From contig JBBQRS010000119.1 of the NCBI GenBank assembly GCA_038214535.1, forward strand, positions 1-14,666: a stretch of DNA of 14,666 nt, given 5' to 3'. Of this stretch, positions 1 through 6,703 are shown one piece after another. Numbering within the stretch: the stretch's first letter is position 1; each line of letters opens with the position of its first letter. The notes below the pieces were generated by a model. That model was not told the origin of the DNA, did no database searches, and worked only from the letters and a program-made list of their open reading frames with translations. This DNA is from JBBQRS01 sp038214535 (GTDB taxonomy: Bacteria; Chloroflexota; Anaerolineae; CG2-30-64-16). Both the position numbers and the translations under genes were made by a program.

Positions 1-138
1 CCGACGCTAGTGCGGGCCCCCCAACCTCCCCCACCGGGGGGGGCTCCTGCTGCGTGTTGCACTGAGCCCGGTGCCCACAGCTCTTTATAACCCCCCGGGG
101 GTGTGCACCGCCCGCTACGAGCAAGATGAACCGAGGGA
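1..138. other. GC-rich intergenic segment with hairpins downstream of larC
   Basis: No convincing gene is visible between the window edge and the larC stop codon. The segment holds several G/C-run inverted repeats. GCCCCCC at 16-22 can pair with GGGGGGC at 38-44, with a nested CCCCC-ACC-GGGGG at 28-40. GGTGCCCAC at 70-78 can pair with GTGTGCACC at 101-109 (one mismatch), enclosing CCCCCCGGGGG at 91-101. These lie just after the end of the leftward operon and could stop transcription, but no clear U-tract follows on the minus strand. They may instead be a dispersed G/C-rich repeat. Function is unproven. Confidence 0.4.
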
Positions 139-1314
139 TTAGACGGAGTTGGCCGCGGCCGCCGTCTCCGCCGCGATATAGACCTCACGCAGCGGCACGC
201 CATGCGCCTCGGCCAGACGACGACAATCCTCATATTCCGGCGCGGCCTTGCTGCGGCCGCCGGGCAGGCGCGCCGTCTTGACGCGCACCGGGCCGTAAGG
301 GGTCTGCACTTCGTGGACGGCGCGCGGCAGCGTGTCGCGCTCCATCAACTGGCGGCGCACGCCCAGCGTCGAGGTTTCTTCGAGCAGGATATGGCTCATC
401 GCCGTCGCGTCACCGGGCCGGCAAATCACGCGCAAGAGCGTGGCCGGGCGGTTTTTCTTCATCTGAATCGGCGTCATGAACACATCGAGCGCGCCGGCCT
501 TGAACAGCCGGGCCATGACGTGTTCGTACACTTCGGGGTTCAGATCGTCAATGTTGGTTTCCAGCACGGCCACAACCTTCGGCGCAGCATCAGCCGCCGG
601 CGCGGATTCACCGATCAACAGTCGCACGACGTTCGGAATCGGCAGGTCGCGCCCACCCGCTCCGTAGCCGATGCTGGTAAGCGTCATCGGCGGAATCGAG
701 CCGTAAGCGTCCGCTAGGCCGGTCAACAATGCCGCACCGGTGGGCGTCACCAGCTCCTTCTGAATCTCGCTGCCCGTGATGGGAACGCCGCGCAGCAACG
801 CGAGCGTTGCCGGCGCAGGCAACGGAATCTCGCCATGCGCCGAGTGAATCGTGCCGCGCCCCAACGGCACCGGCGACACGATCACCTGCTCGATGCCCAG
901 CGCGTCCACCCCGGCCAGCACGCCCACCACATCCACGATTGTGTCCAGCCCGCCCAATTCGTGCAGATGCACCGACTCCAGCGACGCGCCGTGAATCCCC
1001 GCCTCGACCTCACCCAGCCGCGTCAAGACCTGGGCGGCCTGCTCGCGCACTTCCGGCGGCAGTTCACTCTCTGCAACAATCTTGAGCAGGTCACTCAAGT
1101 GGCGCTCCGGCGCGTTATCATCCACGATGACGTCTACTTTGGTCGCGCCGATGCCGTTCTTCTGCACCCGCCGCACCGCGAGGTCGAATCCCGGCAGGTG
1201 CAAACCGGCCAGCCGTTCGCGCAGCACAGCCTCCGGCAGCCCCGCGTCCAGCAAGGCCCCCATCAGCATGTCGCCGCTTGCGCCGCCCACGAGGTCAAAA
1301 TACGCGATCTTCAT
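139..1314 (-). CDS. larC: LarC, nickel insertion protein for the nickel-pincer nucleotide (NPN) cofactor
   Basis: LarC is a CTP-dependent cyclometallase that inserts nickel into pyridinium-3,5-bisthiocarboxylic acid mononucleotide, the last step of NPN cofactor synthesis in the cytoplasm. The 391-aa product shows the family motifs in order: FDLVGGASGDM (6-16), HLHELGGLDTIVDVVG (116-131), GRGTIHSAHGEIPLPAPAT (152-170), ELVTPTGAALL (187-197), then the C-terminal domain with ETNIDDLNPE (252-261) and MTPIQMKKNRP (280-290). In Lactiplantibacillus plantarum the protein is encoded as larC1/larC2 joined by programmed frameshifting. Here both halves lie in one uninterrupted frame. The ATG start overlaps the larB stop in an ATGA (1311-1314), which indicates translational coupling. 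It is the last gene of the leftward cluster. Confidence 0.95.
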   Translation of the reverse strand: MKIAYFDLVGGASGDMLMGALLDAGLPEAVLRERLAGLHLPGFDLAVRRVQKNGIGATKVDVIVDDNAPERHLSDLLKIVAESELPPEVREQAAQVLTRLGEVEAGIHGASLESVHLHELGGLDTIVDVVGVLAGVDALGIEQVIVSPVPLGRGTIHSAHGEIPLPAPATLALLRGVPITGSEIQKELVTPTGAALLTGLADAYGSIPPMTLTSIGYGAGGRDLPIPNVVRLLIGESAPAADAAPKVVAVLETNIDDLNPEVYEHVMARLFKAGALDVFMTPIQMKKNRPATLLRVICRPGDATAMSHILLEETSTLGVRRQLMERDTLPRAVHEVQTPYGPVRVKTARLPGGRSKAAPEYEDCRRLAEAHGVPLREVYIAAETAAAANSV

Positions 1315-2087
1315 GACTTCTCCGCCTTGACGATGCGAGCCAGGATTTTATACGCCAACACGCCCGCGCCGAACCCGTTATCAATATTCACCACCGAAAC
1401 GCCCGACGCGCACGAGTTCAGCATCGAGAGCAGGGCCGCCACGCCGCCGAAACTCGCGCCGTAGCCGACGCTGGTGGGCACGCCAATCACCGGGCAGGCG
1501 ACCAACCCGCCCACCACACTGGTCAGCGCGCCCTCCATGCCGGCCACGCAGATGATCACGTCCGCGCCGCGCAGCAGTTCCAGCCGGTCGAACAGGCGAT
1601 GCAGGCCCGCGACCCCCACATCATACGCGCGCGCGACGCGCCCGCCGAAGAAGGCCAGCGTCTGCGCCGCCTCTTCGGCCACGGGCAGGTCCGCCGTGCC
1701 CGCCGATAACACCAGCGCGTAGGGCGCATCCTCAGCGTGAACCGGCTCTGCGCCGCGCGCCAGCGTCATCAGGCGCGCCATCGTATCATAATGGGCGTCG
1801 GGCAGTCGCTCACCGATGAACGCTGCCATCTCCGGTATAACCCGCGTCCCCATCACCCGGTCATGTTGCTCCCACAGGCGCGCCATAATCGCCGCCGCCT
1901 GCTCATTGGTCTTGTTCTGACAGAAAACCACTTCCGGCAAGCCCTGGCGCAGGGCGCGGTGCATATCCAGCGTGGCAAACCCCATGTCGTCGTAGGGCAG
2001 CGTGCTGAGGCGCGCCATCGCCTGCTCCACGGTCATCCCACCGCCCTGCACCCCTTCCAGCAGCGCGCGCAGCTTGTCAACGTCCAT
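1311..2087 (-). CDS. larB: LarB, pyridinium-3,5-biscarboxylic acid mononucleotide synthase
   Basis: LarB carboxylates the pyridinium ring of nicotinic acid adenine dinucleotide and removes AMP, the first step of NPN cofactor synthesis. The 258-aa product has a helical N-terminal part and a PurE-like C-terminal domain with SAGTADLPVAEEA (128-140), GMEGALTSVVGGL (183-195), PVIGVPTSVGYG (199-210) and VVNIDNGFGAG (232-242). Cys226 in LNSCASG matches by context the cysteine reported to add to the pyridinium ring in the L. plantarum enzyme. That match is by motif, not by alignment. The chosen ATG is preceded on the minus strand by AAGGG about 11 nt away. Two nearer upstream ATGs are in another frame and stop within five codons. 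It follows larE after 51 nt and overlaps larC by 4 nt. Confidence 0.95.
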   Translation of the reverse strand: MDVDKLRALLEGVQGGGMTVEQAMARLSTLPYDDMGFATLDMHRALRQGLPEVVFCQNKTNEQAAAIMARLWEQHDRVMGTRVIPEMAAFIGERLPDAHYDTMARLMTLARGAEPVHAEDAPYALVLSAGTADLPVAEEAAQTLAFFGGRVARAYDVGVAGLHRLFDRLELLRGADVIICVAGMEGALTSVVGGLVACPVIGVPTSVGYGASFGGVAALLSMLNSCASGVSVVNIDNGFGAGVLAYKILARIVKAEKS

Positions 2088-2110
2088 GCATCATGTAACC
2101 CTTCACGTAA

Positions 2111-2132
2111 GGGCGATCCTGTGTGATCGCCC
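2111..2132. terminator. Perfect 8-bp hairpin between larE and larB
   Basis: GGGCGATC (2111-2118), a 6-nt loop, then GATCGCCC (2125-2132) form a perfect inverted repeat. On the minus strand it begins 6 nt after the larE stop and lies about 25-45 nt before the larB start. What follows on the transcript is TTACGTG, not a U-tract, so a strong intrinsic terminator is unlikely. It could be a partial terminator or an mRNA-stabilising stem that sets the ratio of LarE to LarB/LarC. It could equally be a palindromic protein-binding site. Confidence 0.4.
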
Positions 2133-2138
2133 GGTTTG

Positions 2139-2954
2139 CTAAGATTTCTTCAGCGCCGCGTTCAAACTCCCTGACCGGAAACCAACCAGATCCAGCGTTA
2201 CGTAGGTGTAGCCGAGTTCCTGCAGTGCGTGCGTCACCTCGTCACGCGCCTGCAACACGGCCTCGAAATCCGCAGGCTCGACCTCGATCCGCGCCACCTG
2301 ATCGTGATGCCGCACGCGCACCTGGCGCAGCCCCAGCCCGCGCAGGGCGCGCTCGGCGCGCTCGACCTGCGAAAGCAATTCGACGGTGACCGGCGTGCCG
2401 TAAGGGATGCGCGACGAAAGACACGGCGCGCTCGGCGCGTCCCAGTTCGGCAGCCCCAACTCGCGCGCCAGGCCACGAATTTCCGCCTTGGTCAGCCCGA
2501 CTTCCAGCAACGGGCTGCGCACCCCCAGCTCCCGCGCGGCCTTCCTGCCGGGTCGGAAGTCGCCCGCGTCGTCGGCGTTGTTGCCGTCCAGGAAATGCGG
2601 GTATCCCTCCGCCGTCGCAAATCCGATCAACTCGTCGAAGACAATGGCGCGACAAAAGTAGCACCGATTGGCAGGGTTGGCCGCGTAGCGCTCATCCTCT
2701 ACTTCGTCCGTCTCGAGGGTCACGTGCCGCGCACCGATCAGCGCGGCCAACGCCGCCGCTTCCTCCCGATCTTCCGCCGGCATACTGGGTGAAACCGCGG
2801 TCAGAGCCACCACATCCGGCCCAAGCGTATCATGCGCCACCCGTAACAGCAGGGTGCTGTCTATGCCGCCGGAAAACGCCACCGCCACCCGGCCCATCTC
2901 CCCTAACGAATCCCGCAGCCGCGCGATCTTTTCATTTGTTATGTCAATACTCAC
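2139..2954 (-). CDS. larE: LarE, ATP-dependent sulfur transferase/insertase of NPN synthesis
   Basis: LarE activates the carboxylates of the LarB product with ATP and replaces an oxygen by sulfur to give thiocarboxylates. The 271-aa product has the PP-loop SGGIDS at 28-33 and the family segment WDAPSAPCLSSRIPYG around 171-186. It contains only three cysteines: Cys98 and Cys101 in NRCYFCR, and Cys178 in APCLSSR. Cys178 corresponds by context to the sacrificial cysteine (Cys176) of L. plantarum LarE. The added CxxC resembles LarE of the Thermotoga maritima type, where three cysteines hold a [4Fe-4S] cluster and the enzyme need not sacrifice its own sulfur. The start is a GTG, with GAGGA about 10 nt upstream and family-like N-terminal spacing before the PP-loop. 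It lies 50 nt after the membrane-anchored gene and 51 nt before larB. Confidence 0.95.
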   Translation of the reverse strand: MSIDITNEKIARLRDSLGEMGRVAVAFSGGIDSTLLLRVAHDTLGPDVVALTAVSPSMPAEDREEAAALAALIGARHVTLETDEVEDERYAANPANRCYFCRAIVFDELIGFATAEGYPHFLDGNNADDAGDFRPGRKAARELGVRSPLLEVGLTKAEIRGLARELGLPNWDAPSAPCLSSRIPYGTPVTVELLSQVERAERALRGLGLRQVRVRHHDQVARIEVEPADFEAVLQARDEVTHALQELGYTYVTLDLVGFRSGSLNAALKKS

Positions 2955-3004
2955 GTTTCAAGTCCTCAGTTCATTTCACATGACTGGCAAACTGGAGCAC
3001 GGAA

Positions 3005-3598
3005 TTAACGAAACTGCACGCTAACCTGGCCCTCATCAACCTTTACATCTTCCACATAGATCTTGCCGGCGAGTTGGCTCATCGCCTCGTTCGCCAGACG
3101 GGGGATCATCGCGCCCGCCAACCCGATGGGCGTCACACTCTCGACCTCGATCTGCAACTGGCCGTCCACCGCCACCAGCCGGCCCACCAGCGATAAATCG
3201 GTGAGGCGGAACATCCCGTAATTCACGTTGTCGGCAGTGATATAAATCTTGCCGCCAGTGAACTTCACATCCAGGCCGTCCACCGTCAGCCCTTCAGGGT
3301 AACGTCGCGGATCGCTCAGCACCTGACGAATGTCGTCTTCGGAAATAATCATGATATTGCTCGTCCCTCCGGTTGCGCCCAGGGTTGCACTAACCGCCGG
3401 CCGGGTTGCGACGTCGGTCGGTAGAGGCGTATGCGATGGCGTCGGGTTAATCGGCGCGCGGGTCACGGGGACAGGCGTCCACGCAGGCGTCTCATCCCAT
3501 CGGGGAAACACCGTCAGCGCGGCCAGCGTCAAAACAGCCGCCGCTACGCTAAGTCCGAGGATCGCCAGAAACCGGCCGCGCCGCCTGGGCTCTTTCAA
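3005..3598 (-). CDS. Putative membrane-anchored extracytoplasmic protein, weakly LmeA/DUF2993-like
   Basis: Function is not recognised with confidence. The 197-aa product has an Arg/Lys-rich N-terminus (MKEPRRRGR), one hydrophobic segment at about 10-31, a Pro/Thr-rich linker at about 35-75, and a compact C-terminal domain (80-197) rich in beta-strand-like stretches. No lipobox cysteine is visible, so it is probably an uncleaved single-pass protein with its domain outside the membrane. The pattern of the last 90 residues (a ligand-like sheet, then NEAMSQLAG, then a final strand EGQVSVQFR) recalls lipid-binding LmeA/DUF2993 proteins, but this is a weak resemblance. Translation appears to start at TTG (3598). 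An in-frame TGA lies directly upstream, and GAGG sits about 8 nt before the TTG. The 10-nt gap to the NYN gene implies co-transcription with it. Confidence 0.75.
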   Translation of the reverse strand: MKEPRRRGRFLAILGLSVAAAVLTLAALTVFPRWDETPAWTPVPVTRAPINPTPSHTPLPTDVATRPAVSATLGATGGTSNIMIISEDDIRQVLSDPRRYPEGLTVDGLDVKFTGGKIYITADNVNYGMFRLTDLSLVGRLVAVDGQLQIEVESVTPIGLAGAMIPRLANEAMSQLAGKIYVEDVKVDEGQVSVQFR

Positions 3599-3608
3599 TC
3601 AGGCGGCC

Positions 3609-5609
3609 TCAGGCAACCACAGGCTCAGGATCACTTTGGCTGCGTTCGTGTTCGGCGATGAGGTTCAAAAGAAACGCGCGGGTGCACTCGATCTGTTCAA
3701 CCTGCACGTTCTCAGACCGGACGAGCGGCCCCACCAGCCCGATCAGATCGTGGCAGGTCAGGCGAATGATCCCCAGGTTGACGCACGCCAACTTCTTAAT
3801 CAGGTCCTCCCATGCCTCGCTTACCTGGGGGTTGGTATGGTTATGCAGATGTAACCCGACCTGGCAGGCCGGCGAGCGCCCAAGATTCGGCAACACGACC
3901 TCATCCCGTTCTTTGCCGGCAATGGCAAAGAAGTAGCTCGACATCGGGTTCACCAACCGCTGGATGCGCGGCCATACGCTGTCAGACTCGCGAGCGAGGC
4001 CAAAGAACGCCAGATAATACGGGATGGCTTCGGCATAATTGCCTGTGACGAACGCGTGTCCCGCCTTGACCGAGCAATAGCTCGCCAGATACCACTTGAG
4101 ATCGTCATATCCGGTGCGTGGTTGCCCCAGCTTCAGCGCTTCCAACTGGATGCGTGCGGCCTGGAGATAACGATGCGCGCTGCCCGCGAAGTCTTTCTGG
4201 CGCAACTCCGAGGCTTCTCGGAAGAGGTTTTCCGCCGTAACGGGCGAAACCGGCTCACCGGCCGGCAGCGCCACGCGGGCCAGCGCCGCCGCCGTCATCT
4301 GCATCTCCGGGCGTTGCAGCAACCGGTTGATCTCTGCCGGCGCAACCGTGAAGCTTTCACCGGACGCAACGATCAGCTCGCGGCGGATCAGATCGGTGCA
4401 TAGCGCACGCGTCGCCGCGACGTCGGCATCCATCCCGTAGAGCACGGGCGCCAACGGCTCGACAAACACCGGCACGCCGCCTTCGACCAAGCGCCAGACG
4501 TACACGGCGTCACAGGCGCGGGCCAACGCCTCGGCGTCCAAGTCATGCGCATCCCGCACCGGCGCATCACCCGAAATTTCGCCGCCCGCGCAATGGAGCG
4601 CCCGGCTCATCACCAGCAGGCGCATCATCTCGGGCACGGCGATCTTCAGCGTCAGCGCGTTCTGCTCGTCATAGCGATCTTTAAGCAGATCAGCGCCGGT
4701 ATTGATGGAGAACGCTTCACCATCTGCTTTCACCATCGCCACAAAGTCGGCCAAGACAGCTCGCCGAGCGCCGGCGTCTACCACGCGTAAATTCGCCTCA
4801 CGCAGGAAGCTGCGATACCGCTGGCCCATCTCCGCGGACGGTTTGCTGACAGGCGGTGCGGGCGCGGCGGACGCCATAGACTTCTGCCGGTTCACGTAAA
4901 TCTGCAGCCCGTTTTCCTCGATATTGACCAGATCAGGATGCGCCTCAAGAAAAGCGCGAAATTGCTGAAACCCATAATTCGCCTCGTTGAAAGAGGAATC
5001 CAGCCCCAGCATGATCTGCTTCAGGCGCCCGGCAAAAACGGGCAGCTCACCCTTTTGCTCGGCCACCGCCAACGCCCGGTGCAGCAACACGCGCGCCTCC
5101 GGCAATTGCAATTCATCCGAAAGGTCGTCCAGTTCCTCGCTGACCAGGGTATCATAAAAGATGAACTCGTCGCACGCCCGGCGCAGCAGGTCGCTGGTCG
5201 CAGAGCGCAACCCGATGCCGATGGTGTACTTACCATAGTCGCGCAACTTGTGAACCAGCTCGGTGAAATCACTGTCGCCGGATACCACGGCATAAATATC
5301 AATATTGGGCCGCGTGAAGACGATCTCCATGGCATCAATCGCCAGCCGGACATCGGCGCGGTTCTTCTGCTGCATCCCGACGGAGTAAAGCTGAAACAGG
5401 TCAATGCCGTTCTCCAGCATGGGCCGGCGATAGCGCTGGAAGCGGCCCCAATCGGCGTAGGCGCGCTTGACCAGCAGCCGCCCACGCGAACGGAGCAAGT
5501 CTATCACCGCAGTGACATCGAATGTCCCAAAGCTGGCTTCCGAGGAAGTGGCGACGTTCTCAAAGTCGAAAAAGACCGCAATCTGAGGCCCATTGAGCCG
5601 TGTTTCCAT
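3609..5609 (-). CDS. Large NYN-domain (PIN-like) predicted RNase with LOTUS/OST-HTH domain and TPR-like C-terminus
   Basis: Residues 8-155 form a NYN (LabA-like) domain with its acidic residues in place: Asp15 in FFDFEN, Asp86 and Asp92 in NRADVRLAIDAME, and Asp112/Asp114 in SGDSDF. These motifs suggest metal-dependent cleavage of RNA. Residues about 170-241 look like an OST-HTH/LOTUS domain, an RNA-binding winged helix ending in GLQIYVNR. An Ala/Pro linker follows (about 242-260), then a second LOTUS-like helical region (about 262-345). A middle part (345-470) has no family I recognise. A helical, TPR-like stretch (about 475-575) includes GNYAEAIPYYLAF. At 666 aa it is far longer than typical NYN-LOTUS proteins of about 250-400 aa. 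It begins 3 nt after the enoyl-CoA hydratase gene and ends 10 nt before the membrane-anchored gene. The RNA target is unknown. Confidence 0.9.
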   Translation of the reverse strand: METRLNGPQIAVFFDFENVATSSEASFGTFDVTAVIDLLRSRGRLLVKRAYADWGRFQRYRRPMLENGIDLFQLYSVGMQQKNRADVRLAIDAMEIVFTRPNIDIYAVVSGDSDFTELVHKLRDYGKYTIGIGLRSATSDLLRRACDEFIFYDTLVSEELDDLSDELQLPEARVLLHRALAVAEQKGELPVFAGRLKQIMLGLDSSFNEANYGFQQFRAFLEAHPDLVNIEENGLQIYVNRQKSMASAAPAPPVSKPSAEMGQRYRSFLREANLRVVDAGARRAVLADFVAMVKADGEAFSINTGADLLKDRYDEQNALTLKIAVPEMMRLLVMSRALHCAGGEISGDAPVRDAHDLDAEALARACDAVYVWRLVEGGVPVFVEPLAPVLYGMDADVAATRALCTDLIRRELIVASGESFTVAPAEINRLLQRPEMQMTAAALARVALPAGEPVSPVTAENLFREASELRQKDFAGSAHRYLQAARIQLEALKLGQPRTGYDDLKWYLASYCSVKAGHAFVTGNYAEAIPYYLAFFGLARESDSVWPRIQRLVNPMSSYFFAIAGKERDEVVLPNLGRSPACQVGLHLHNHTNPQVSEAWEDLIKKLACVNLGIIRLTCHDLIGLVGPLVRSENVQVEQIECTRAFLLNLIAEHERSQSDPEPVVA

Positions 5610-5612
5610 GAT

Positions 5613-6398
5613 TTATCTATCCATAAAATGTGGGGGGCGTTTCTCAAAGAACGCCTGGAATCCTTCACCCGCGTCATCCGAAGCCATGAGCGCGCTAAAA
5701 AGTTCCGCTTCATGGCGCAAAGCAACGTCCAACGGCATCTCGATGCCGTCCATCACCGCCCTGAGGGCAGCCTGCGTGGCGGGCGCGCTTCGCGAAGCAA
5801 CCCGTTCGGCCAGCAACAACGCCCTTTCCAATAACTCCTCTGCCGGGGCAACCTGATCCACCAACCCAATGCGATACGCTTCGGTGGCGTCCACCGGGTC
5901 GCCGGTGAGGATCAGCGCCAGCGCCCGCGATGCGCTGATGAGACGCGGCAGCCGTTGCGTGCCGCCCCAACCCGGCATAATTCCCAGGTTGATTTCCGTC
6001 TGGCCCAGGCGCGCCCCATCCGAGCAAACGCGCAGATGGCAGGCCAGGGCCAGTTCCAGCCCACCGCCGTACGCCCCGCCGTTGATCGCCGCGATCACCG
6101 GCAGACGAAACCCGGCAATCTGGTCGCAAAGAGCCTGCCCGCAGCGGGCAAGTTCACGTCCGGCATCTACGCCACGCGCGGCGTTCAACTCGCGGATGTC
6201 CGCGCCGCCCGCGAAGAGCTTCGAACCTGCGCCGGTGATGATGACGACCTTCGACTCAGAGGCGGCCCCGATCGCGTCCAGCGCCGCACCCAACGCGGCC
6301 AGGGTGCGCGTACTGAGCGCGTTGACCGGCGGGTTGTCAATCGTGAGTTTTGCAATACGGCCCAGGTGCTCAATGTTGATGGGCGCTTCGTCAGACAT
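5613..6398 (-). CDS. Enoyl-CoA hydratase/isomerase (crotonase) family protein
   Basis: Crotonase-fold enzymes stabilise an acyl-CoA enolate, most often to add water to trans-2-enoyl-CoA in fatty-acid or amino-acid degradation. The 261-aa product shows the oxyanion-hole segment LFAGGADIREL (61-71) and both catalytic glutamates of hydratases: Glu115 in GGGLELAL and Glu135 in GQTEINLGIMPGWGGTQRL. The C-terminus (FFEKRPPHF) is also typical, so it should be an active hydratase rather than a degenerate member. The frame stays open to 6587, but the ATG at 6398 matches the family N-terminus and lies about 75 nt downstream of a near-consensus promoter that would fall inside the longer frame. It is the first gene of the leftward cluster, 3 nt from the NYN gene. 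The acyl-CoA substrate cannot be told from sequence. Confidence 0.93.
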   Translation of the reverse strand: MSDEAPINIEHLGRIAKLTIDNPPVNALSTRTLAALGAALDAIGAASESKVVIITGAGSKLFAGGADIRELNAARGVDAGRELARCGQALCDQIAGFRLPVIAAINGGAYGGGLELALACHLRVCSDGARLGQTEINLGIMPGWGGTQRLPRLISASRALALILTGDPVDATEAYRIGLVDQVAPAEELLERALLLAERVASRSAPATQAALRAVMDGIEMPLDVALRHEAELFSALMASDDAGEGFQAFFEKRPPHFMDR

Positions 6399-6480
6399 AA
6401 AAAATCCCGGCTGATGTTGTGGAACACGCGCGCATGCAGACGCTTGCAGCGCGCGTTGCGCTGGATCACAAAGCCAATGG

Positions 6481-6509
6481 AGTATAACGCGGCGGTTGTG
6501 TCCTGTCAA
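6481..6509 (-). promoter_or_regulatory. Near-consensus sigma-70-type promoter of the ech-nyn-lar cluster
   Basis: Read on the minus strand, TTGACA (6509-6504) is followed by exactly 17 nt and then TATACT (6486-6481). This is a perfect -35 and a one-mismatch -10. Transcription would start near 6474, giving a leader of about 75 nt before the ATG at 6398. The spacing and score make it the strongest promoter I can see in the window. Confidence 0.8.
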
Positions 6510-6540
6510 CGCCCGCAGCCGCCACGCGGAAAACGCCTCT

Positions 6541-6574
6541 TCTGTAGTGGTGACTTCAGCCGTTCCAGTCGCGC
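6541..6574 (+). repeat. Degenerate half copy of the TGTAGTG...CTTCAGCCG inverted repeat
   Basis: TGTAGTG (6543-6549) and ACTTCAGCCGTTC (6553-6565), followed by CAGTCGCGCAA, match the left half of the 13686-13751 inverted repeat with a few substitutions and small shifts. No matching right arm is visible downstream, so this is a decayed or partial copy lying between two divergent promoters. Confidence 0.6.
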
Positions 6575-6627
6575 AAACAAGGCGCAAGCCATTGCCTCAA
6601 TTCAACCGATCAGCGCGCCGACTCCAT

Positions 6628-6656
6628 TTGACGATCCAACAAAAATATGATACGAA
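6628..6656 (+). promoter_or_regulatory. Probable promoter of the 83-aa DUF3303-like gene
   Basis: TTGACG (6628-6633), a 17-nt spacer and TACGAA (6651-6656) with a TG one base before the -10 form a plausible extended -10 promoter. An overlapping TATGAT (6646-6651) is an alternative -10. The start would be near 6663, about 40 nt before the ATG at 6704. It sits in a locally AT-rich patch. Confidence 0.45.
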
Positions 6657-6703
6657 AAGATAGCAAGTGTAAAACTAAACCGCACAATAAAGGAACGATT
6701 ACG

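Larger units (their letters stand above)
6399..6703. other. Divergent intergenic region with promoters for both blocks
   Basis: These 305 nt separate the leftward and rightward blocks. They hold the enoyl-CoA hydratase leader and its promoter (6481-6509), a degenerate half copy of the window's inverted repeat (about 6541-6574), and a more AT-rich stretch from about 6640 to 6700 with a probable promoter and ribosome binding site for the 83-aa gene. I see no small gene or RNA gene here. Confidence 0.7.

Noticed and set aside
139..1314. Programmed frameshift in larC as in L. plantarum
   Set aside because: The N- and C-terminal parts are continuous in one frame here, so no shift is needed.
4938..5834. 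298-codon plus-strand frame spanning the NYN and ech genes
   Set aside because: It crosses the boundary of two well-supported minus-strand genes and has no family-like motifs.
6399..6587. N-terminal extension of the enoyl-CoA hydratase up to 6587
   Set aside because: The extra 63 residues do not resemble the family, and the near-consensus promoter lies inside this stretch, downstream of the would-be start.
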